Assembly (NCBI GenBank): GCA_030762895.1
Contig: CM061070.1
Location: forward strand, 31,523,652 to 31,587,651
DNA length: 64,000 nucleotides
Direction of reading: 5' to 3'
DNA from: Sophora flavescens
Lineage: Eukaryota; Streptophyta; Magnoliopsida; Fabales; Fabaceae
A model generated the notes under the pieces. It was given only the letters and a program-made list of their open reading frames with translations. It searched no databases and had not been told where the DNA came from. The position numbers and the translations under genes were made by a program. This document shows, piece by piece, positions 21,508 to 33,224 of this stretch; within the stretch, counting starts at the first letter, position 1, and the number at the start of each line of letters is the position of its first letter.

Positions 21508-23621
21508 AGAAGTCTCCAACTACAATGAAAGCTTCCTAGCCTACTACATGATAATATTTTGATCATATTTTTTTTAATCATTAAGGTTTTTCTCCTCTCT
21601 TTAATCATTTGTGTGCATGCATGTGTTAATCCTCAACCCAGATCATAACCAAATAACAAATCCAACCAGAAATATGAAAAGTTCAGAATTGCCTCTCGAT
21701 TCAAAAACTTGATATTATCAACCACCAAGTAAACAGCTATCCATGGCCAACCGACCAAGTGGCTAAAATGCTTCATTTTATTATCTTTTTCCTTCTGACA
21801 GACAACAAAAAATCATCAGAAGCAGCTGCAGAGGAAAACCTTTTGCTGAAGTGCTTTGGTTGTTGAATATATAAAATTACTGCCTACTTACAGAGATAAA
21901 ACTGAATAAGTTCTAGTTTCTGTGACACCAAGGGCCTTTTACCATATGGCTATTGGCTCCGTATTGACAGGAAAGATCTAGGTTTAAACTTAACAGAATA
22001 GTTAGCAAGATCTAGAATGATAGAGGAGGAACCGCCCTTTTGTGGTCTAAGAGCTACTGTTTATCAAAAGAGAAAGAGATTTATAAGGTGAAAATGATCT
22101 CTAAACTGTACTAAAATACTAAATTACTTTGACAAAATTCAGTTCAATTCAAAGACCAATTCTAGCTCAATGATTTAACACAGGATGCCAGGGAACAATT
22201 GCATACTCTACTTCACTACCTATAAGGAGATAAACGCAGACATGTTTCAGACCATTGATTTAAAGGACATGGATTGTTTAATAGTTCAGGCTTCAGTATT
22301 TAACAATCCAAGAAGGCATAAGTTTAACAACATAACTAGCCATCTAATGATCATCACTATAAGAACGAGGAACACTTATCTAATAGTTTCTGAGGTATTA
22401 TAAATGTTAATATAAACCTCGGTAAAAAAGAGAGAATGATGATATACATTATATTATGATTTTAAGAACACAAGGCTAGCACCTTATCCATGCATCTTGT
22501 ATGGCATCTCCATGCATAATCATCATAAATCATTCAGTATACTACAGGCAGCAACAGCAAATTAAACTTTTGGAGATCAATTCTACCTAATCTACCTGGA
22601 ACCACTAAACTAGAAGAAAGTTTAGCGGTGTTTAACTTACACAAGAAATCAAAAATTTTAAATCAGATTAGAGTTTCATCATAACCACACCAGAAATAAG
22701 CAGCTTATTTCAAACAGTAACATAAATATCCTAGCAAACTAGTCGAACTGCATCCTTCACTTGATAACCCAAAACAAAATGCTATAGAATTCCTGCATTT
22801 TTAAAAATAAAAATAAAATACACCCTCAGACTCAAAATAAAATCCGTATAAGAACTCTCAAATTTTAATACTGAATTTCATGTAATTGATTTCTAAGGGT
22901 TGGTTTCAAACCAAGACTTTTTAGTCTGAAATTCTAAATAGCAACATCTGAGAGGTAAACTATCCACAGGTTGAAAATGCTTGATAGGGTATCTAAAGCA
23001 GAGCTTAGAAGGGAAACGAAAAAGAGTTTAAGATAGTATAGATGTGTTATAGCCACCTCTAACCACTGCAAACATCTAATTCAATATCAGAAACTCCTCA
23101 TAAGTCATCAACAGTGAAAAACATCACACTAGAAGGTGAATTATGTAGTGTTACTTCAGTTGACACACAAAATACCATTAGCCAATTACCAAACATTCAA
23201 GCAATGCCCAATTACCGATGCTAATTGTATTTTATCTTTGCCGAAGGATGCATCATCATTTGTAAGATAGAGCAAGAAAGAAATCACATTAGCAAATTCT
23301 CTATTACTTATAGTATTTCAAGCTATTAGCTTAAGTTAATCATTGATATCCCAGAGTTTAGAAAATGGGTTTGCACAAATACAAAAATTACAACATACAA
23401 GTTAAACATAAGAATGCATAAACTTCAGAATCAATCTAAGAATAAAGAGAAGAGAACTAACTACACTAAAACCAGTACCTCCTTACAAGTGAAGTTAAAA
23501 AGTGCATACGGGAAGGATCCAGAAAACATCAAAGGGTCAAATATATAAAATATGCATATATGAGGTAAATATTTTTTACAAGGCATCATTTATAAAAATA
23601 ATATTACGTACAATATCTGAT

Positions 23622-24079
23622 GAGTAAACCCTCAATTCAGTCCTTGAAAGATTATAATGTCCCCAGATAGGTCCTTTAAAGTTTTCAGAAATGTTATTTG
23701 TACAATCAAATGGGACAACTTTTGATGGTTAATGCAGTTTAGTAGATAGTCAATGAGGTACCCATTTACCACATGTTTATCCATTAACCAAGTTCAACAC
23801 ATCATTAACCATGATTTTAAATTGCATTAACCATTGACGAAAAGTTGTCCAAAAAGTTGTTTCATTTAGTTGTACAAATAACACAACCTTAGCCATCAAT
23901 TAAGTCCCTAAAAGATTTAAAACGTCACCACATTGGTCCCTTAAGGACTTACAGTCACCAATCAAGTCCTTCAATTTAACACTGTTTTTAATCTTTTTTA
24001 AGGACTTAATTGGTGACAACAAACTTAACCTGTCAGGCAACACCATAATCTTTCGAGGATAGAATCGAGGATTTACTCT
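23622..24079. mobile_element. MITE with about 33-bp terminal inverted repeats
   Basis: The left end GAGTAAACCCTCAATTCAG..GAAAGATTAT is the near reverse complement of the right end ATAATCTTTCGAGG..GAGGATTTACTC (a few mismatches). The interior is non-coding and full of GTCCTT/AAGGAC words. A target duplication could not be read with confidence. Confidence 0.7.
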
Positions 24080-24360
24080 ATAACTAATTTCACAAAATAT
24101 ACTAGGAATAAACCCGTTCCCATGCTTAAATTTAAAACCTGCATCTATATAAAAAATAATAACAGTAATTCACCCAACTAGGAAATTTCTCCGTATCGTA
24201 GTCCCTCCCAATAAAAGCGCAATCCGACAATATAAGCGAAAACCCATATCCCAGTATCCCACTAGCGAAATTCATTCCAACCCAGCTACGAATTATCAAA
24301 TTTTGCCATAATAACAAAAAAATGAAAGAGGGGAAAAAGAAAAGGTAAATAGAGAGTTAC

Positions 24361-24510
24361 CTATGAAATTAAAGCGATGAAAAATGAGAGATGAGCAGAA
24401 TCAGCAGCTTCTGTTGAGAAGTGATTACAGGCAAAAGAAAAATATGTGAGGATTGAAGAAGAAAAGAGAATAGAAAGGAACGCAACTTCCCCAGCAAAGA
24501 GGAAGCGCTT
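24361..24510 (-). other. Probable 5' leader exon and promoter-proximal region of the L18a-like gene
   Basis: Upstream of the inferred donor the minus strand is CT-rich (TTTCTTCTTCAATCC, TTCTCTTTTC), as plant leaders often are. The transcription start and TATA box were not located; sequence up to about 24700 is likely promoter. Confidence 0.4.
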
Positions 24511-24785
24511 ATTTTTTACATGGCAGTAACGAAAATTGTTGTTGATGCGTCAATTTGTTATGAATGAAAAGTGGGGACAGGAAACTTAACAATTGATAGT
24601 ATAAAGTGAAATGAGTGAAAGCGATAACTCTCGCTTTACTCTTTCCACCTTCAACAACTAGCTGGGTACAACACAAGTAGTTACTGAATGCAGCCGTAGT
24701 AGGATACGGCGTCGTATGGTCGGTTCTTTTTCTAATGTCCTTAAATTTTTTTTTTTATTTTGATTTTTACACTCAATAATTTGAA

Positions 24786-25347
24786 GTTTGTTATAAATTA
24801 TTTGATGAAAAAAAATCATTTTTAATGAATTTGATTATGTTTATTTAACTTTTTTATAAAAATAATTTTCTTAAAAAAATCATTTTTAAGGGTAAAATGA
24901 AAAGCTACTTTCGAGAAAAATAATTTAAAATCACTAACTACTTTTAAAAATTAATTTTTATGATTAAAAACAAACATAAAATAGCTTATACTTTTCTTTA
25001 ATATCTCTAAAAAATAATCTCTAAATTATTGAATGTCAAAATCATTTTTTTTTAATATGTAACAAACGGGTTAGAGATAATCTTTTAGAGATTTTAAAGA
25101 AAAACAGAAGTTGATTTATGTTTGTTACACTCATAAAAAATGTTTTTTTTAAAAAGTTGTTAGTGATTTTAAAATGATTTTTCCTAAAAGCTAACGAAAA
25201 GCTTTTCGTTTTAACAATAAAAATGTTTTTTAAAAAAATCATTTTTATGAAAAGCTTAAACAAACATAATAAAACTAATTTAAAATTATTATTTTTACTT
25301 AAAAAGTTATTTTTTTTTCAACAAATAATCTGTAACAAACGCACTCT
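24786..25347. mobile_element. AT-rich MITE-like inverted repeat element (possibly two in tandem)
   Basis: The left end GTTTGTTATAAATTATTTGATG and the reverse complement of the right end GTTTGTTACAGATTATTTGTTG match well, and the arms continue with A/T runs. A further GTAACAAACGGGTTAGAG at 25060 and TTTGTTACACTC at 25119 suggest an internal pair of ends, so two adjacent copies are possible. It is non-coding; frames here are low-complexity. Confidence 0.6.
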
Positions 25348-25570
25348 TAATGTTGAATGCTATCTCCCAAAGGCACTTATTAAGATATTAAGAAAAGTAA
25401 GTTTTTATGTAAAAAACAAAAAGTAAGTTTTCATAAAAAAATATTATTTTTTTATTAATTTCATAAGTGATATATTTAATTTTTGTATACAAAATTTTTT
25501 TTTAAAAAATTTGTCAACCAGAGTCCTTTTAACAAAACTAATGATATATTTCAATTTAAGGGCCGCTTCT

Positions 25571-25602
25571 ACGGTGAGAGACCTTAATAGGTCTCTCACC
25601 GT
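25571..25602. repeat. Perfect 32-bp hairpin palindrome
   Basis: ACGGTGAGAGACCT and its exact reverse complement are separated by TAAT. Arms of 14 bp with a 4-base loop would form a stable stem in RNA or single-stranded DNA. It may be a fused pair of transposon ends or a cruciform-prone site; neighbouring sequence does not decide. Confidence 0.85.
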
Positions 25603-26029
25603 GCACCATGTTTGAGACCATTAGATCATGCAATTCCACTGATTCTATCATACACTCTTCCACATTAGATTTTTTTTTCCTTTTTCATTTCCTTTTGTTA
25701 CTTCTGTCTCACTCTAGCCCACCATCTTCAATCTTTCCGCCGTCGATCATCACCATCATCGGCTTACCGTTGGCTTGACCTCGGAAATCATTTGAGGTTA
25801 TGGATCTAGTTTTCTTAACTTCAGATTTTTGCGGAGATCAAGGAGATGAAATACATATCGAGGGTTTAAGAAGGAAGATGAGGGAGAAGTTAAAGAAATA
25901 GTGTGAAACTCGTCCTGGTTATGTAGGTATTAATGGATTTTTGGCTTCTTTTACGCAAAAAAAAAATTATTTTTAAAAAGGGTATAAAAAAATTATGGAG
26001 TAAGTGAAATGGATAAATATTACATTGTG
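25603..26029. other. Spacer, nothing recognised
   Basis: A moderately GC-rich stretch (ATCTTTCCGCCGTCGATCATC at about 25732) looks like decayed transcribed sequence, but no domain or gene structure could be supported. Confidence 0.35.
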
Positions 26030-27240
26030 AGAAGTTAAGGATTAAATAGTTTAGGGTTTGGGGTGGAAGGAGAAAATATCAACTAAGTGAGGGACTAATT
26101 GACAATAAGACATTTACTGTTGAAATAAAAATGAAGGGGAGGGGCTACCCTCCCTCATTTCAACGTTCAGAACAGAAAAAAAAAAAAAAAAAGAGAAAGA
26201 GAAGGAAGAAGAGCGGAGAAGGAAGAAAAGAAGGGAAGTCATCATCCTTCCTCACCCTCCCTCTTGTTTCACCTTCATTCTCATGTTCTTCTCTTCACTT
26301 TGTTAGGAGATGAAGAAGAAAGCGAGGGGATGTTGAAAAACCTTTCTTGCCCTAAATACCTAGGGTTTTGAGCAATGTCAAGGTAAGGGCTATAACCCTC
26401 GTGTCTCAAATTCCATGTTGTTGTGTTGAAATAGTGAGGGAGTTTAATGTTTTCTTAAACTTCTATTGTTCAATCTTGCTTAATGTTTTTTTGGTTAATG
26501 TTTATGTCCATGAAATTGAAGAAGAACAAAGATTGTGAGTGTTTGGTTGAACCCTAAAAATTGGGGGTGAGAAAACTCCATTGTTGTAGCTTAAGGTTTG
26601 ATATTTTTGGGTTTTTGGTTTTGGGTGCAATTCTGAGATACATGTAATAAAAAAATTATAGCTAAAGTTGTAGATATCAGATTGAGGTGATATTGATCCC
26701 ATAAAATTATAGCCTGCATTCATAAAATTATAGCTTGAGATGTAAAACTCAGATTGGAATGAAAATTCTTGAATTTGAAAACTAGAATGTATAAGTGAGG
26801 GGACCTGTGGAGGTCCCAATTTACTCTAGAAAATAGAGTATTGTCAGTCTCGAATTTACTTCGGCAGTATTTACTTAAGAATTTATATCTGGAGTTGTAG
26901 ACCTCCTTTTTACATGAAACTAGGGTCTTTTGATAGAAGACATGTAAATTTCTATTTGGTTAAAATTTCGGAATTTATGGATCTCCATATTATTACCAGT
27001 TTGCATTTGAAGTCGGTCTAGACTTGCTAGAAACCTCGCCTGGCAGCCAGTCTTGGTAAGGTTACATCTTAGGCCACAACTTTCGAACTTAGGTACTCTT
27101 GGTGGCATTGAAAAGTTATTAAAAAGGGTATGGAGCTATCTAAATTTTAGGAAGTATACTCATGGAGTTTACTAATAGAGTTGATTAAAGGTGAGACATA
27201 AATATGCAAATCATGATTGGAACATGTGTTGTTCATAAAT
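26030..27240 (+). repeat. Probable decayed LTR of a chromovirus-type Ty3 element
   Basis: A GGGGAGGGGCTACCCTCCC word, an A-rich then GA-rich leader, a CTAGGGTTTTGAG word and a GGTAAGGGCTATAACCCTCG segment occur in the order seen in long LTRs of plant chromoviruses. No terminal repeats, primer site or coding frame are visible, so class and limits are provisional. Confidence 0.35.
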
Positions 27241-27315
27241 AACTATTATAAACAATGAGATGAATTTTTATTGTGTGGCCAAGGAGTATTAAAAAGGTTT
27301 CAAGGAGAATAATTC

Positions 27316-27504
27316 TGATGTATTTTTCATTTACAAAACGTAGCTATATATACATTTTCTATCCTAGCGAGCCTCTGCTTTATTATAGGAGATTTAAAAT
27401 AAAAATAGATTTACAACTATTCAAAAAAAAAATACAACTAGACAAACCTTTTAATAACAAAAGCAGTTCTATCTATAGCTAACAATAATTAACTTATTTC
27501 AACA
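27316..27504 (-). repeat. 3' LTR of a short minus-strand Copia element
   Basis: The minus strand has a purine tract TTGAGGGGG followed by TGTTGAAATAAG, a standard PPT/LTR junction, which fixes the 27504 boundary. The other end (TGATGTATTTTTC on the plus strand) is tentative. Length about 189 bp suits short Copia LTRs. Confidence 0.55.
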
Positions 27505-27987
27505 CCCCCTCAATTTGGTGCATGGATGTCACACATTCCCAACTTGAATAGAGATTCAGTAAACACTTTTCTTGCTACTCCTTTAGTGAGAATATCAGCT
27601 AGCTGTTGTTTAGATCTTACAAAAGGAAAAGCAATTGTTCCAGCTTCAATTTTCTCCTTGATGAAATGTCTATCAATTTCAACATGCTTTGTTTGGTCAT
27701 GTTAGACAGGATTATGAGCAATCTCTATAGCTGATGTATTGTCACAATACAATCTCATAGCCTCTTTTGGTTCAAAACCCAAGTTTGATAATACATTTTT
27801 TTACCCATAATAGGTCACACACTCCAAGTGTCATGCTTCTAAACTCTGCTTCAGCACTTGATCTAGCTACTACAGGTTGCTTTTTTCTCCTCCAAGTTAC
27901 AAGATTCCCTCCTACGAAGGTGAATTATCCCGAGGTGGATCTTTTATCATGTGTTGAACCTGCCCAATCGGCATCTGTGTAGCCTTC
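27505..27987 (-). pseudogene. RNase H C-terminal fragment of a Copia element
   Basis: Conceptual minus-strand translation gives DADWAGSTHDKRSTSG, then VVARSSAEAEFRSM, YCDNTSAIEIAHNPV and a HVEIDRHFIKEK-type block, the end of Copia RNase H. A TAA interrupts SG*FTFV at about 27930. Everything upstream of RNase H is gone, cut at 27987 where SIRE-like LTR sequence starts. Confidence 0.75.
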
Positions 27988-28719
27988 TGTTGAGACCTCA
28001 CAAGTCTGAAACACATTCAATGTGTAAATTCTCTAAGTTTTGATGATTCCAAGTAGATTAAGCATGGTAATATTGAACCATATGAAAATACTGATAAGAA
28101 TGTTAAGTGTGCAGGAAAATAAACTTAAGGTCATTTGTCTAGAATCTGACCCGTCTAAGTTTTAGTACAACGCAGTTTTGAGACTCGTCTAAAAACTCAC
28201 CCGTCTGAAAAGATAGTAAACTCAGACATAGACCAAGTCAACTCTCAATCAAGGTTCTGATCTAGTTGTTGACGTGGCAAGAATCATAAGTCTGAAGAAG
28301 CTTCAGTGGATCACCCGTCTAAAAATGACTTGCTCACTCGTCTAAGTTTTGGCTCATATCACTCATCTAATTTTGGACTGCACAAGCACCCGTCTAATTT
28401 TCAAACACTGCTACACTAGTTAAAGTGTCAGTCTGTCAGAAAGAAGTCCAAGTCAACCTTATTTGAAAAAGATGTATTCCTTAAGGATTTCGAAGACCTC
28501 TAAATAATAGCACCAAGGACAAAGAATAAAGAATTCATTCTTTCAAGTGTTTAAGGAATAAACAAGCACTCGAGTGTTGCACTGAAAGAGGAAAGCTCTC
28601 TGCTGCAAGTACAAGAAGTCTGCTACTGCAACTCTGAAACAACAACTGCTCAGAAGCAACTCCCTAAACATTTAATGTTTATACAAAACGACTCTTTGAC
28701 ATTAATGGCGCCCCAAATA
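27988..28719 (+). repeat. Partial SIRE-like LTR
   Basis: Starts TGTTGAGACC and soon has CTCTAAGTTTTGATG, the phrase found near the LTR start of the SIRE-type element at 47628 (minus strand). It carries seven CGTCTA-type words at 28149-28396 and one GACGTGGCA at about 28270. It stops where the chromovirus-like LTR starts at 28720, so it was probably cut by that insertion. Confidence 0.55.
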
Positions 28720-30767
28720 TGTTACAATATTTGCAAATAGGTCATTGTTTATGAAAAAGCTCATATCTTTTTATGTATTAATCCAATTAACATCTAACCA
28801 ATTTCTATGGTTTTATCTCATCAAGGACTACAATCCTAACACACAAGAATATGAATTTCAGTATAGCCACTGAAATTCTCATAAATTGCATATTAGTCCC
28901 TGAAGACTCATAAATTCATATATTTCAATATACATATCCAAATCAATCCAAACCAATTTCTATAATCTTATATATTCATTCAATCCTTATAAAAATTATC
29001 CAAACAAATTAAATCATCATGGAACCCCATAAAACAGTCATGGCCGAATGGCCTTAAATGATCATGTTACCCATTTTTTTAACAAATCAATCAAACAACA
29101 ACCAAGGTTCCAATTAGAGATCATTAGGATCAAATTCAACATATATCACAACCAAGCATCAACCAAATACTCCAAGAGGATCACAAACATATGCAATAAA
29201 ATATACAACTTTCATACTTAGGAATTACAAAACTATATAGACACTAAATAAACCATCAACATATCTACATTAAGGTAGGATAGTGGTTATCTCCCCCATA
29301 CCTCTTGTAGATCACTTGGAAAGTCAAGTATTAGAAGGATGTTGTTCACCTAAAGCCTCAAGGTTTGAACCAACAAAACCTATCCATGAACAACCAACAT
29401 GAAAACAAGTTAAAGAATGAAGAAAATCATCCTAACCCATTTGAAGCATATGTTAGGTCAAGACCAAAAGAAATAGCTAGGGATCTCTAAATTTTTCAAT
29501 CTCTTGGATGATAAATATAGAAGTCATATGGAGATCATAGAAATTGATCTCACATTAAAATGATTTTTCTATGATTTCCTAGAATTATTTGAAAAACTAG
29601 ATCTAGGAATTTGAACTTGAAGAAAACATGGATTTAAGAAGAAAACTTGTGATGAGAAGTGAAGGCATGATCATGGATCATAATTCTATACCTTTGGAAT
29701 CTCAAGAAATGATCAAGATCTAAGACTTCCTTTGAAAATCAAGTGAAAGAACTTACGAGTTTTTGTGTAGGAAAGTATAAGAACATGAACACTTGTGAAA
29801 AATCAACCAAAAATGAGATGACCATGTAATTATAAGGAGGTGAGGCCGTGTATCTCATGCCAAGTAAGAGAAGAAATCAATTTTAAATTGGCTTTGTTAT
29901 CATTAATGAACTATGGTGGAAAAATAATCAAAGCTTGGTCAAGTTAATGGTGATTCACCATGGTTGTCATAAATGCACATTAATGGCTATGGTAAGTCAT
30001 TTCAATGACTCACCATGGTGACTCATTCCTCTTGAGTCATCTTGGATGACTCGTCGTTCTATTTTCTGGTGTATCTCTGCACATCCGTATCCGATTCCGT
30101 TGTTTACCTGATTAGGGTTTTTGAGAGGAAAATGATGAAATAACAGCAAAATGAAATGAGTTTGGTTTAGTGGAGGGGCTGCACGAAATTAGAGAGGAAT
30201 TTGGGGTCTAAAAATATCTTGAGACACATTGGGAATTAATTAGGAACGTAAGGGTATTATGGACTTTTTCACGTATAGATATTTTGTAAAATATCTAAAG
30301 TCATAATGACAATTGGTGAGTCACTAAATGACTCACTAGGGTGGGTTGTCTAAGTTGAGTCATCACTCCTATCCTTTGGCACACCTCTATAGATCCGTTT
30401 CCGGCTCCATCGATTTACCCGATTAGGGTTTTCGACAGTTTTTCACTAAAATTTCACCCGATAAAATAGAATTTTTATTTTTGGGTAGAAATTCTTTAAA
30501 TATATATTGTCCCCAACAAGGGGCAACATTTTTAAACTTTTCATTTTCGGGCTGAAATTAGGGTTTTCTGCCGGTATAAAATTATATTGTCAGTAAAAAC
30601 GCAGACATGTTTCCGTCTGAGTTTTAAACCCAAAATTTAACCGTAATTTCCCTCAATATAGAAGGTCTCAATTTTGATTTTCTTTTTCCTCAAAATCATT
30701 TTCTATATCCCCGGTAATAATATAAAATATAATTACCGGTCAAGACGTAAGAAAACAGGGTGTTACA
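28720..30767 (-). repeat. 3' LTR of a chromovirus-type (Tekay-like) Ty3 element, 2048 bp
   Basis: The minus strand begins TGTAACACCCTG and ends TTGTAACA. On its inner side lies AGAGAGGTGGTAT, and then (minus) GGGGACGAAATTC, the phrase that commonly ends the internal domain of plant chromoviruses before TGTAACACCC. TTATAATTAC near 29836 is a plausible TATA box. Six exact TGASTCA words lie upstream of it in U3. The matching 5' LTR and gag-pol are absent from the window. Confidence 0.7.
30006..30362 (-). promoter_or_regulatory. Cluster of six TGASTCA (GCN4/AP-1-like) sites in the LTR U3
   Basis: Exact 7-mers TGACTCA or TGAGTCA start at 30006, 30019, 30033, 30317, 30329 and 30356, with a one-off copy at 30047. 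They form two triplets spaced 11-27 bp. In plants this word is the GCN4 site bound by bZIP factors. Location 170-530 bp upstream of the putative TATA box fits an enhancer; activity is inferred. Confidence 0.5.
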
Positions 30768-31080
30768 ATACCACCTCTCTAAAAAGAATTTCGTCCCCAA
30801 AATTTACTTATCTAAGGAAAACGAACATGAATATCGTTTCTTTTATTACATGCTCCAGATATACAACCTACTCATTTCTCGAAACGTGACGTGAATTATT
30901 TCCGAGATCAGATCGTCGCTCTGACTTATACTGTATTCGCTAAACCTCCCGATAAAACAAATCAGGTAAACTCCATTTTAAACTCTGAAGGCTCGAAGCA
31001 CACTCGAATGATTCAAGTGTCAATAGAATGAAATACACGAACTTCCCTTAGATTTGATACCAAACTTTGACTTCTATTTC
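30768..31080 (-). other. Internal-domain remnant of the chromovirus-type element
   Basis: Only the 3' untranslated end of the internal domain is recognisable. A TTGGTATCAAATC word on the minus strand at about 31062 resembles an initiator-tRNA primer site, but no LTR follows it, so its meaning is unclear. Confidence 0.35.
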
Positions 31081-31689
31081 TGATGGTGATTCTAACACAC
31101 CAACGGTAAATAAGAACTCAGGATTCGAACAAGAAATTTTTGGAGTTGACAGAATTGAAATCTAAAGATAGCTAGAGCTGTCGAACAGAAAAAATGGAGA
31201 AGAGCAGCAGTTGTAAGTCGCACAGATCCAAGAACATTAGCAAAAGGAAGAAATATTTTTAGTGAAGCACTAACTTTTATCATAGATAATGTTTAGAGCT
31301 TTTTGGAGGTCTTCGAGAGGTGAGCAACAATACCCTTTTACGAACCATTCCCATGGTATATGTGTTTGTTGTGTTGGCAAGGGTTTACCCTATGGTTTTG
31401 GGAGGTTTTAATTGAATGATGCATATGGTCCATAACCTAATTTATAAAATTGGGGGGTTTTCATAAATATATGGATAATTGTTAAATTGAAATTACGATG
31501 TGCTCGATTATGTTGTTATGTCTTGATGTTCATGATTGCCATATTGTACTTACAAAATTACTTGATAACATGATGTGTGTTTATTTGGAATGCATGATAA
31601 GATTAAATGTTTAATTTATGGTAAATGAGTTGTTATATGTACGAGACATGAAATATGTGACTCATGATATGATGTATGATGTTTGCTGG

Positions 31690-31925
31690 AATACCGCCTA
31701 TGATAGGGGTATCGAAAAGTAATACCGCCGTAGTAGGTATCGGAAATAACATCGCCAAGTATTTGGGATGTCGAAATTGAGAAATACCACCGACAAAGGG
31801 GTATCGAAAGTAACACCACCACATGTTGGGTGTCGAAAAGGGATAAATACCGTCATGTGCACATGGGAGGTATCGAAATAGAAATGTCCTCGATAGGAGG
31901 GTGACATCGAAACACTCCTCATGAG
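31690..31925 (+). repeat. Imperfect tandem repeat block (GGTATCGAAA / AATACCGCC units)
   Basis: Seven degenerate units of about 25-37 bp, each with a GGTATCGAAA-like word followed by ATACCGCC-like text, run head to tail. Unit sizes vary, so it is a decayed minisatellite, perhaps inside an LTR. Confidence 0.65.
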
Positions 31926-32096
31926 TAGGGGTGGGCAATGGGACGCCATTGTCGTATGATATGTGAGATTTATGGTATGCTGACAAGAGACTAATCTAAG
32001 TATGAGGTCTCCGAGCCACTTGGATTAATTTCGAAATTACTTGGTATGTGAAATGTGATTCATTGATGTGATTTGTCCTTATGCTATATATTTTTA

Positions 32097-32100
<4 letters not shown>

Positions 32101-32143
<43 letters not shown>
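32101..32143. repeat. (TA)21 microsatellite
   Basis: Uninterrupted TA dinucleotides; a shorter TA run (about 20 bp) lies at 32963-32982. Confidence 0.95.
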
Positions 32144-32146
<3 letters not shown>

Positions 32147-33224
32147 TTTAAGTTTTTGATATTACTGTTGTTATTAAGTGTATTTTAAAATATATAATTT
32201 TGGAAAAATTAGCGGATACCATGGATAGTTTTTCCGGTTACCGTGCCGGTTGAGAACAACATTATTTTCGAAACAGTTTATAACTGTATTGTTGTTCACT
32301 GGGATTTTATATCTCGTTATATGTGTTGTTTATATGGATGCTGCTACTACTTCTCATTTCGTTATTTTTCTTATTTATAAAATTCCTCCGTTCTGTAAAT
32401 AATATAAGAAATTTAGTGTAGAGTCTGTAAGAGGCTATTATATCTACGTATGGATGGTATAAATCATTACTTCAATTTCTTTTGTGGATTGTTTGTTATA
32501 AATTTAATTTGAAAATGCAAGTGAATGTATTCTAAATATAGTTGGATGGGTAGAAACAAATTCTTAAATGCATGATTTTATTATATAAATGTTAGCATTA
32601 TTTTTTTTGGTTAATAGAGGTTTTTTTTTTGTAGGATTTACCACCCTGTTTCATTTTGGGAGACTTTAACTGGAATATGTTGGACTTTCTAATCATAGAT
32701 TCAGATGAGTTTCTTGTTGCAAGGGTTTGGTTTTGCCCACCATTTTTTTGGGGTAAAGTTGCCCACCATTTTTTTGTTTCTTTTGATTCTTTTTTTAAAA
32801 ATAAATTTTTGGTGTGCTGCAAGTGATTGGTAGGGATTGTGGTGTCAACCTAGTTGGGATTGCCTTATCTACCGTGATAATAAAATAAAATAAAATATAT
32901 TTTTACAGTTAAGGTGCCATGAATTGCATATATACTTACGATCCGGTGAAACAGTTAATGACTATATATATATATATATATAAAACTATTTGAATGTAGA
33001 GAGTTATTTAGGTCCTTTTTATTTTAAATTGTGGCTATCTTTGAAGTTGTGATTCATGGTTTTAGTAGGAAACGTTTAGTCTGTAAATATTTGTGTGAAC
33101 CATTGGAAATGTCAGCTATTTGCTCTGTTATGCTTTATCATTGTCTCAAACTTCTGTCTCTGCGCAGGCAGTAACATTGCTGGAGAAAGGCTGAAGCATG
33201 AATAAACAAGCTCTTGGTTGTTGC

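Larger units (their letters stand above)
20785..24360 (-). other. 5'UTR intron of the L18a-like gene, 3.6 kb
   Basis: The minus strand reads ..TTCATAG|GTAACTCTC at 24360 and ..AATTTGCAG|AGGAATC at 20785. Long first introns in the leader are frequent in plant housekeeping genes. It holds a solo LTR (21147-21507) and a MITE (23622-24079); the rest is AT-rich and without recognisable content. The donor is inferred from one good site, not from transcript data. Confidence 0.6.
31081..33224. other. Intergenic, LTR-like and low-complexity sequence
   Basis: No gene was recognised. The stretch 31300-32300 has the style of a long LTR (ATGATG-rich, then ATAGTTTTTCCGG) but no ends were found. It contains the 31690-31925 repeat block and two TA microsatellites. 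At 32630-32760 a short open stretch after a splice-acceptor-like TTTTGTAG could not be assigned to any family. Confidence 0.4.

Noticed and set aside
25042..25426. Lys/Phe-rich short frames on both strands
   Set aside because: Low-complexity AT-rich MITE sequence; composition explains the open frames.
31050..31075. TTGGTATCAAATC on the minus strand as a primer site of the chromovirus-like element
   Set aside because: No LTR end (CA) or matching LTR follows on the right.
31616..31986. Overlapping minus-strand frames of 68-117 codons
   Set aside because: They arise from the tandem repeat block and have no consistent domain.
32630..32760. Possible exon or LINE endonuclease word (LGDFN) after an acceptor-like TTTTGTAG
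   Set aside because: Too short, no neighbouring motif, and no second exon could be joined.
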